From NCBI GenBank assembly GCA_964545545.1, contig CAZJGK010000013.1, forward strand, positions 1 to 47,078: DNA of 47,078 bases. The letters are read 5' to 3'. Shown in pieces: positions 41,125 to 47,078 of this stretch. The first letter of the stretch is position 1; each line of letters opens with the position of its first letter. Position numbers and translations under genes: made by a program. This DNA is from JAHJTW01 sp964545545. Lineage in GTDB: Bacteria; Krumholzibacteriota; Krumholzibacteriia; LZORAL124-64-63. The notes below the pieces were generated by a model. It worked only from the letters and a program-made list of their open reading frames with translations. It was not told where the DNA came from and did not search any database.

Positions 41125-43458
41125 CTACACCGCGAGGAGATTTTCCTGGATGCAATATTTGGTAGGGACAACCATCGCTTCGGTCGCAACCCGCACCAGA
41201 TCCTTCACCTTGATCGGTTTGGTGACGTAGCCGTCCATGCCGGAGTCCAGACAGCGGCCATGGTCGGACTTCATGGCGTGCGCCGTGACGCCGACGATGG
41301 GCACGTGCCGCCCGGTGCCGGCCTCGTTTTCGCGCAGCGCACGCGTCATATCGAGCCCGTCCATGACCGGCATCTGAACGTCCGACAGAATGAGATCGAA
41401 TTCCTCGGCAAGGGCCATGTTCAGGCCCTCCTGGCCGTCGGCGGCCAAAGACACGACGCAATTCAACCGCTCCAGAATGCGTACGATGATCTTCTGATTC
41501 ACGAGGTTGTCCTCGACCGTGAGCACCCGCGCACCGGCGAACGCGAACGGTGGGTTGCCGGCTTCTGCGGAACGGCTGGCGTCGACCCGGGTTACAGCCG
41601 ACGGATCGATCAGATGCAGTAATTCCGAGGGCTTCACGGGTAGCAGCAGCTTTTGGCTGCCCAGTTCGCCATCCACACCGGCCATGTGGTGGCGTGGGGC
41701 GAGGGAAACGCAACGAAAACCCCTGTCGATCAGCGCGCGGACAGTTGCCGGCGCAATCAGCCCCTTACCCTCGCCGACGGCAAGCGCATCGTAGAAGACG
41801 AGCGTCTGGCGCGGATCCGCCGCCAGGGTTCCGTTGCCAAGCTCAGCCAGCGGTGCAATGTCCTCAAGCGCCACGATCCGGCAGCCGAGTGCCTCGAACT
41901 GGGCGGATAGCGCTCCGGAAGTGGCGGATTCCTCGTAGTAGATGTACGCCGTTCCTATGTCGCACTTCGTATGCATTGCATTTGTGTGTTCGCCGCCGGC
42001 CAGATCGATGCAGAAGCTGAACACGCTGCCGCTGCCCGGAGTGCTCTCCAGGCCCAGATCGCCGCCCATCAGGCCGACGAGTTGCGAGGAGATCGGGAGT
42101 CCCAGGCCCGTGCCGCCGAAGCGGCGTGTCGTCGAGGCGTCGGCCTGCGAGAAGGCGGCAAAGACGGAGTGCTGCGCCTCCTTGTGGATGCCGATGCCCG
42201 TGTCCCGCACGGCGAATTCCACGCCGCCGTCGGCCCCTGGTCGGACCGAGAGCGTCACGCTGCCCTCCTCGGTGAACTTCATCGAATTGCCGATCAGGTT
42301 GGTTAGCACCTGGCGCAGTCGGACCGGATCTCCGACGGCGTGGCGGGACACCGAGGGCAAGACCGGGCAGGCAAGTACGATCTTCCGACGCTCCGCGTCG
42401 ATGCTGAAGATGTCGATGAGACTATCGATCAGGTCGTAGAGATCGAAGGGAACGGTTTCCAGCTCGAGGCATCCGGCCTCGACTTTGGAAAAATCCAGGA
42501 TGTCGTTGATGATGTTCAGGAGACTGACCGTGCTCTTCTTCACGACATCCATGTCACTGCGCAGGTCGTCGTCCAGTTCGCGCGCCAGGACCAGATCGGT
42601 CATGCCCATGATTCCGTTCATGGGCGTACGGATTTCGTGCGACATGTTGGCCAGAAAGATACTCTTGGCCTGGTTCGCATTTTCCGCTTCCTCCTTGGCC
42701 TTGACCAGTTCAACCGTGCGTTGTTCGACAGTCGACTCGAGATTGCGGTTCGTCTCGTCGAGTTCGGTCCGGGAGTGCTTCAGGTTGCGCGCCATCCCAT
42801 TAAAGGCCTGGGCGAGCCGGCCCAGTTCGTCGTTGTCCGTGTGCTCGATGTGGATGTCGAGACAGCCGTCGGCCATGGAGTCGGCGGCGCGGCAGAGTTC
42901 GGTGATGGGTTGGGCCAGATGACGCGAGAAGGCCCAGCCTAATCCGAGGCTGAGCGCCGCGATGATCAGGCTCACGAGCCAGGTCACTTTGCGGTTCTGC
43001 ACAGCTGCCTGTTCAACGCTGGTGGTATCGAGGCGCAGGACCAGCGTGCCGACGTCGGCATCCAAACTCCGGATCGGTGCGACGATTTCGAGGTAGCGGC
43101 CGTGGTCGATCATTTCGGCCGCGAGGGGCGGTGTGTCCAGGTTTCCGCGCAGTTCTTGGCCGGCGACGGTCCTGCCGGCTTCGTCCAGGACCTGCACACC
43201 GAGAAATGCGGGATCATTGGCGACGCTGCCGATTGTCTCTTCCGCACCGCGCTGGTCCTCGAACTCGAGCGGTGCCTTCAGGTTGTAGGCGAGCACGGCG
43301 GCCACACCGGAGGCCTTGCTTTCAAGAGACTCCCGGGCGAGCCGTTCCATGCGGGGCGGAAAGTAGAGAGCGACAGACAGGGCACCGAACAGGCCGACTA
43401 TCGTGATCGTCAAGGTCAACTTCGTGCCGAGGGACAGCGAATGCCAGAAGCGCATCAT
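41125..43458 (-). CDS. Hybrid sensor histidine kinase with HAMP and receiver domains
   Basis: 777 residues from the ATG at 43458, which overlaps the YfiR-like stop (ATGA). A first membrane helix (LTLTITIVGLFGALSVALYF) and a second one (WLVSLIIAALSLGLGWAF) flank a periplasmic domain of about 110 residues. HAMP and a coiled coil lead to the kinase core, with H274 in ANMSHEIRTPMNG, then DTGIGI and GTGLGLPIS. A degenerate receiver-like segment follows (about 520-630), and the final receiver domain has a phospho-acceptor D693 in LILSDVQMPVMDG. No DNA-binding output is fused or adjacent, so the phosphate must go to an unlinked partner. The coupled TonB receptor and YfiR-like genes suggest it senses a ligand taken up or bound at the outer membrane. 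Confidence 0.93.
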   Translation of the reverse strand: MMRFWHSLSLGTKLTLTITIVGLFGALSVALYFPPRMERLARESLESKASGVAAVLAYNLKAPLEFEDQRGAEETIGSVANDPAFLGVQVLDEAGRTVAGQELRGNLDTPPLAAEMIDHGRYLEIVAPIRSLDADVGTLVLRLDTTSVEQAAVQNRKVTWLVSLIIAALSLGLGWAFSRHLAQPITELCRAADSMADGCLDIHIEHTDNDELGRLAQAFNGMARNLKHSRTELDETNRNLESTVEQRTVELVKAKEEAENANQAKSIFLANMSHEIRTPMNGIMGMTDLVLARELDDDLRSDMDVVKKSTVSLLNIINDILDFSKVEAGCLELETVPFDLYDLIDSLIDIFSIDAERRKIVLACPVLPSVSRHAVGDPVRLRQVLTNLIGNSMKFTEEGSVTLSVRPGADGGVEFAVRDTGIGIHKEAQHSVFAAFSQADASTTRRFGGTGLGLPISSQLVGLMGGDLGLESTPGSGSVFSFCIDLAGGEHTNAMHTKCDIGTAYIYYEESATSGALSAQFEALGCRIVALEDIAPLAELGNGTLAADPRQTLVFYDALAVGEGKGLIAPATVRALIDRGFRCVSLAPRHHMAGVDGELGSQKLLLPVKPSELLHLIDPSAVTRVDASRSAEAGNPPFAFAGARVLTVEDNLVNQKIIVRILERLNCVVSLAADGQEGLNMALAEEFDLILSDVQMPVMDGLDMTRALRENEAGTGRHVPIVGVTAHAMKSDHGRCLDSGMDGYVTKPIKVKDLVRVATEAMVVPTKYCIQENLLAV

Positions 43459-44099
43459 TGGTTGACGACCTTGCATATCCGCAGGACGCGCGACTCAAGT
43501 TCGTGACGCTCCGCTGTCAAAGAGTCCAGGTTCACGTGGATCTGCGCTCGGCCATCCTCCAGGCCGATGCCGACGGACAGGCCTTCGCCCACCATATCGA
43601 CGTTCCCCGCCAGGGTGAGAATGCCTCGGTGCCGCGTGTGGCTGACGATGTGATCGAGTTGCTCGTCTTGACCCCTGGTGACGTAGAGCACGTCGATGTC
43701 GGCGCTTTTCAGCACGCGGTTGAGGTCATCAACCGTGATCCAGCTTATCGTCGTGAAGCTGAAGGAGACGTTGTTGACCGTCTTGCGCTCGTTGGCTGTG
43801 AGGGTTTCGACCAGGGCGACGAGATTCGCCTGGGAATCCGAGTCTCCTACGTGATGCAGGACCCCGATGCGCAGGCGCGGTTCTGCCCGGTCCCACAGAG
43901 TACGGTCGTAGGTCAGCAACTTGAGGTAGATGGGTAGCTGTTGGGCTTCGGGAATCGGCTGGGCCGGCAGCGCCCGGACCGGCAGCAACAGCAGTACCAG
44001 CCACACCGCGCACGGCAAACCGCGGAGACGCTGCGACCGCCCAGGTCGAAGTGCATGGAACTGGATTCCCCGACAGATCGTATACATGCGGCTTCCCAT
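43455..44099 (-). CDS. YfiR-like (DUF4154) periplasmic protein
   Basis: 214 residues; the ATG at 44099 overlaps the stop of the TonB receptor gene (TGATG). A long basic N-terminus precedes the hydrophobic signal (VWLVLLLLPVRALPAQP). The mature part follows the DUF4154/YfiR pattern: YLKLLTYDRTLWDRA, LRIGVLHHVGD, SADIDVLYVTRGQDEQLDHIV, RGILTLAGNVDMVGEGLSVGIGLEDGRAQIHVNLDSL. In Pseudomonas, YfiR is a periplasmic repressor of a membrane diguanylate cyclase. In many other bacteria, similar proteins are encoded beside TonB receptors and sensor kinases. Here the likely partner is the periplasmic domain of the coupled hybrid kinase. Confidence 0.85.
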   Translation of the reverse strand: MGSRMYTICRGIQFHALRPGRSQRLRGLPCAVWLVLLLLPVRALPAQPIPEAQQLPIYLKLLTYDRTLWDRAEPRLRIGVLHHVGDSDSQANLVALVETLTANERKTVNNVSFSFTTISWITVDDLNRVLKSADIDVLYVTRGQDEQLDHIVSHTRHRGILTLAGNVDMVGEGLSVGIGLEDGRAQIHVNLDSLTAERHELESRVLRICKVVNQ

Positions 44100-46030
44100 C
44101 AAAATCGTTGGCTCAAGCTGATTAGGATTCGACGCCTCTGCTCGATCGATTGCGGGTGGTCGCGGACACGGCGATCAAACACGTTCTGGGCAGCGAGTGT
44201 AAAGCTGCGGCCGTGCGAAGCCAAGACGCTCCAGCCCAGGTCCACGAAGAACAGCTCGTCGCCGTAGGTGATTGTCCGAGTGGTCAAGTCAGCGGGCCAG
44301 ATTGTCCGGGACCGGTATCTCGCCGCCAGGCGGATCTCGTGATTGCCGTGTGGCGCCAAACGGCAAGCGAAGCGGCCGGCATGCACCGGAGCCTGGGCCT
44401 GGTGGGCGCCGGTCTCGGCATCCTCGAGCCAGACATAGGAATAGCCGCCCGACAACCTCAACCACGGCGCCGGATCGTATTTCCACGAGATCTCGCCACC
44501 GGTCGCCCGCCAGGAATCGAGGTTCCGCAAGGCCATATCCTTGGGGATTGGCTGCGGCACCGTCGGCGGCAGGTAGAAATCGACCACCACCGGTTGGATC
44601 AGATTGTCGAGCGCGTTGTGGTACGCAGTGACCGAGACCAGCAGCCGGCTCGTGAGCAGACCCTGGTAGCCGATCTCGTAGGTCTCAATCACTTCGCTTT
44701 CGTTGTCGGGATCGCCGTGGATCCGTTGCTGCAGCCCGCCCATCAGGTCGACGCTCGTCGACCAGTAGGTCTCGATATAGGACGGGGCACGGTAGGCCTT
44801 GCCGTAGGACAGGCGGAATGAATGCTCGTTCGCCGGCCGATAGACCAGACCGCCGCGCGGCGACACCTGGCTGCTGATGTCCGGATTGTACTCGTACCGC
44901 AGTCCCGCCGAGATGATCAACTTCTCGCTGGCACGCCATTCTTCGAGCAGAAAGCCGGCGTAGGTGACGTCCTTGTAAGTGATACCCTGCTGGCTGAAGC
45001 AAGAATTATTGTGCCGGTAGTTGGCGCCGGCCAGCAGGTGGTGCTTGTCGTGTAGGGACAAGCTCTGCTGCAGTTCGACGTCTTGGATCTCGTTTTCGAA
45101 TCTCAGTTGCTCGCTACCGAGCACCCCCATGGTCGAGACCGTCACGAAATCGTGCCGGTTCGAATACCAGCGCGCGCGAAAATCGGCGTGCGAGTATTCG
45201 GCCCATTGGTAGCTACTCTTGCCATCCGTGTCCAACCTTATGCCGGAGGGAATGAGCCTTGAGTTCGCCTTGACGAGACTGGCACCCACCGACAGTTCGG
45301 AGTCCGGGCCCAATTCACGGTGAACCATGACGTTGAACCGGCTGACCTCGGTCTCGGTAGTTCTGCTCTCCCAGTTCTCGGACCGATCCCAGGCCGTATC
45401 CAACCGCCAGGTCGTGTTCGCGTTCCGGCCTTCGTGGCGGACCTCTCCAAAGGCTTCGCCCAGGCTCGACGCCATTGATCGGACCGAGGTGCCTCTCTTC
45501 TCGCCGACGGGATAGGTGATGATGTTGATCACGCCGGCGAAGGCGTTCGCGCCGTACATGGCCGAACCGGGCCCCTTGATCACCTCTATCGTCTTGATGT
45601 CCTCGAAACCGATCGGGAGCTGGTCCCACATGGTCATGCCGTAAAGGTCGTTATAGACCGAGCGGCCGTCGACCAGAACCAGCATGGTGTTCGCTCCCGG
45701 CTTGTTGAGCCCCCGCGCCGAGACGTCGTAGGTGGAACTGGAGGTCTGCAACACGTCGATGCCGGGAATCCGCCGCAGAAGTTCGGGGATCGATCTGGCG
45801 CCACTGGCCGCGATTTCCAGCGCCGTGATCACCGTGATGTCGGCCGGCGTGTCGCCGATCTTCTGCTCGTACTTCGACGCGGTCACGACCGTCATATCGA
45901 GCAATGACTCCAGGTCGAGTTCGGCGAAGTCCTTGAACTCGGTCTTGGCCTCGTCGCTCATCGCGGCAGGCGGACCAAGAACGATCGTCAGGAACGTGAA
46001 CACCAGCAGGATTCCGCGCGAGCATTTCAT
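44099..46030 (-). CDS. TonB-dependent outer-membrane receptor of a sensor operon
   Basis: 643 residues, with GGGGAG 8 bases before the ATG. The signal peptide is followed by an acidic extension (FKDFAELDLESLLDMTVVTASK), then the plug domain (GDTPADITVITALEIAASGARSIPELLRRIPGID, MLVLVDGRSVYNDLYG, IKTIEVIKGPGSAMYGANAFAGVINIIT). The 22-strand barrel ends in RRRILISLSQRF with terminal phenylalanine. The LDLESLLDM-type start is common among receptors paired with signalling systems. It is the first gene of a three-gene, overlapping operon (receptor, YfiR-like, hybrid kinase). The ligand is unknown. Confidence 0.94.
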   Translation of the reverse strand: MKCSRGILLVFTFLTIVLGPPAAMSDEAKTEFKDFAELDLESLLDMTVVTASKYEQKIGDTPADITVITALEIAASGARSIPELLRRIPGIDVLQTSSSTYDVSARGLNKPGANTMLVLVDGRSVYNDLYGMTMWDQLPIGFEDIKTIEVIKGPGSAMYGANAFAGVINIITYPVGEKRGTSVRSMASSLGEAFGEVRHEGRNANTTWRLDTAWDRSENWESRTTETEVSRFNVMVHRELGPDSELSVGASLVKANSRLIPSGIRLDTDGKSSYQWAEYSHADFRARWYSNRHDFVTVSTMGVLGSEQLRFENEIQDVELQQSLSLHDKHHLLAGANYRHNNSCFSQQGITYKDVTYAGFLLEEWRASEKLIISAGLRYEYNPDISSQVSPRGGLVYRPANEHSFRLSYGKAYRAPSYIETYWSTSVDLMGGLQQRIHGDPDNESEVIETYEIGYQGLLTSRLLVSVTAYHNALDNLIQPVVVDFYLPPTVPQPIPKDMALRNLDSWRATGGEISWKYDPAPWLRLSGGYSYVWLEDAETGAHQAQAPVHAGRFACRLAPHGNHEIRLAARYRSRTIWPADLTTRTITYGDELFFVDLGWSVLASHGRSFTLAAQNVFDRRVRDHPQSIEQRRRILISLSQRF

Positions 46031-46068
46031 CAGGTACTCCCCCCAACATGGGGCTGTGGCAACAGGAT

Positions 46069-46097
46069 TCTATATTAAGTATTTCCTTATTCGGCAA
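46069..46097 (-). promoter_or_regulatory. Candidate promoter of the receptor-YfiR-kinase operon
   Basis: The minus strand shows TTGCCG, a 17-base spacer, and TATAGA, about 40 bases upstream of the receptor ATG, in an AT-rich stretch. It is a moderate fit to the sigma-70 consensus. Confidence 0.4.
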
Positions 46098-46284
46098 TAC
46101 GGGCTCGCCCTTAAATGAATGTTCATCCTCGGGGGTGACGCGAGCACCTGTGGCGCCATATTCCAGCACGGCAGGCACATTTCCACCCCCATCTCGGCAT
46201 CTCACTGCAGGAATGAAGCCCACACAGACCGGCGATCTGCAATTTCATGCGGTCTCACTCAGCAGGTGAGATCAAATCATCGTG

Positions 46285-46347
46285 CGGATGGAATAAACAG
46301 AAGGGACAGCTATACCTGGTCGCCGGATGAATAAAAAGAAGGGACAG
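46285..46347 (+). repeat. Short direct repeat pair ending in AAGGGACAG
   Basis: CGGATGGAATAAACAGAAGG and CGGATGAATAAAAAGAAGG, each followed by GACAG, lie 39 bases apart (46285-46309 and 46324-46347). The GGGACAG core with an A-rich flank is reminiscent of small dispersed elements found near RAYT-type transposases. No transposase is present here. The rest of 46098-46377 shows nothing else. Confidence 0.4.
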
Positions 46348-46377
46348 GTCCGTGGTTTGCGGCGTTTTCGTGTTCCT

Positions 46378-47078
46378 TCATGGGGCATCTCCTTTTGCGT
46401 CTCGATGCGTGCCGCTGTCGGCGGATTCGTCGTTCAATTGAAAGACGCGGGTCGTGCCACTGACGAAGTCCAAGATCTCACCATCGACGCACAAGGTGAT
46501 CGGCTGTGCCGCGTCGTCATGCCCGCGAACCGTGAGTGCGTCGCGCGTGAGCTGCAGATCGAGTGAGTGGCCACGGTAGCGGATGCGCATGTCGAGGCGC
46601 TTCATCTCCTGTGGCAATTCCGGCGCGAGATGAAGGACATCGCCCCTGACCTCGATACCTGTCGAGACGCGCTGCACCAGATCGACCGCTCCCGCCATGG
46701 CGCCGAGGTGGACGCCTTCCGCCGCCGTGCCCTGCTGGATGTCGCTCACGTCGCTATGCAGCGCCTGCTCAAAAAACTCCATCGAGCGTGGACGGTCAGA
46801 ACGCGCCAAGACCCAAGCGTACACTACGCGGGACAGCGTGGAGCCGCAAGACGCGCGGTTGGTGTAGTAGGCGATGTTTCGCTGGATGGTCTCGTATTCG
46901 AACGGATAACCGAGACGCTCGAACAGCTCGCGAAGCTCCTCGGAGGAGAACAAGTATAACAACATCAGCACGTCAGCCTGTTTCGAGAGCTTGTAGTTGT
47001 TGGCGCTGTCGTTCTCCGCCTCGAGGATGAGATCGAGACGCTGAATGTTCCCGTACCGTCTCCGGTAGTCCTCCCAAT
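46378..47078 (-). CDS. Glycoside hydrolase family 65-type protein (C-terminal part, 5' end cut)
   Basis: About 233 codons are visible, continuing past the right window edge. The sequence matches the C-terminal part of GH65 proteins (kojibiose or trehalose phosphorylases and related hydrolases). It has KQADVLMLLYLFSSEEL, YEYETIQRN-like FEYETIQRNIAYY, SRVVYAWVLARSDR, GTAAEGVHLGAMAGAVDLVQR, GDVLHLAPELPQEMKRL, and the C-terminal beta domain (IRYRGHSLDLQLTRDALTVRG). GH65 enzymes phosphorolyse or hydrolyse alpha-glucosidic disaccharides in the cytoplasm. The catalytic domain lies outside the window, so substrate and reaction cannot be decided. The final 25 residues are acidic and poorly conserved. 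Confidence 0.88.
   Translation of the reverse strand, partial: WEDYRRRYGNIQRLDLILEAENDSANNYKLSKQADVLMLLYLFSSEELRELFERLGYPFEYETIQRNIAYYTNRASCGSTLSRVVYAWVLARSDRPRSMEFFEQALHSDVSDIQQGTAAEGVHLGAMAGAVDLVQRVSTGIEVRGDVLHLAPELPQEMKRLDMRIRYRGHSLDLQLTRDALTVRGHDDAAQPITLCVDGEILDFVSGTTRVFQLNDESADSGTHRDAKGDAP

Noticed and set aside
1..47078. CRISPR arrays, rRNA and prophage structural genes
   Set aside because: No regularly spaced repeats, no rRNA-like sequence and no capsid or terminase motifs were seen anywhere in the window.

Overview
This is a high-GC window from a Gram-negative bacterium: it encodes two TonB-dependent receptors, several outer-membrane barrels, lipoproteins and periplasmic multihaem cytochromes. 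Two secreted proteins end in the FlgD-Ig-like C-terminal domain (NPFNPRT motif, then a short Ig-like fold) that is typical of FCB-group and related candidate phyla such as Krumholzibacteriota or Eisenbacteria. That placement is inference from style and not a taxonomic result. A 100-base run of N (31599-31698) shows the sequence is a scaffold, probably from a metagenome assembly. Genes at both window edges are cut.

Layout. 1-6630 (minus strand) is a five-gene operon for a Hmc/DsrMKJOP-type transmembrane redox complex: an HdrD/DsrK-like Fe-S protein, a NarI/DsrM-like cytochrome b, a four-cluster ferredoxin, and an NrfD-type quinone protein fused to a six-haem cytochrome, followed by a PAS histidine kinase. 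A well-formed sigma-54 promoter lies in front of it, and a divergent sigma-54 activator without a receiver domain sits at 6913-8271. The kinase and the activator share cysteine-bearing PAS domains. 8344-10951 (minus) is a TauE/SafE exporter operon. 11250-13949 is a large secreted Asp-box protein. 14.1-14.6 kb holds an RNA-binding RRM gene among decayed repeats that reappear at 23.3-23.9 kb. 15.2-20.7 kb contains an MscS channel, a lower-GC carboxyethylornithine synthase/alanine dehydrogenase-like gene, a sigma-region-2-only protein with a coiled-coil neighbour, and envelope stress-type proteins. 20.8-23.1 kb is a TonB receptor. 23.5-29.6 kb holds mostly secreted or lipid-anchored proteins plus an unusual winged-helix ferredoxin.

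29.7-31.6 kb is an insertion-sequence graveyard (IS630-like and IS3-like scraps), then a small gene and a dnaJ cut by the gap. After the gap come a dihaem cytochrome c peroxidase coupled to a monohaem cytochrome-porin fusion, an RND efflux pair (no TolC-type partner visible), a clan GH-A-like glycosidase, an outer-membrane barrel, and a translationally coupled TonB receptor / YfiR-like / hybrid histidine kinase operon (41125-46030). The right edge carries the C-terminus of a GH65-type phosphorylase or hydrolase.

The main themes are membrane redox chemistry (0-7 kb, 25.6-27 kb, 31.7-34 kb) and outer-membrane sensing and uptake (20.8-23.1 kb, 41-46 kb). The most distinctive items are the NrfD-hexahaem fusion with its sigma-54 control region, and the receptor-YfiR-kinase operon.
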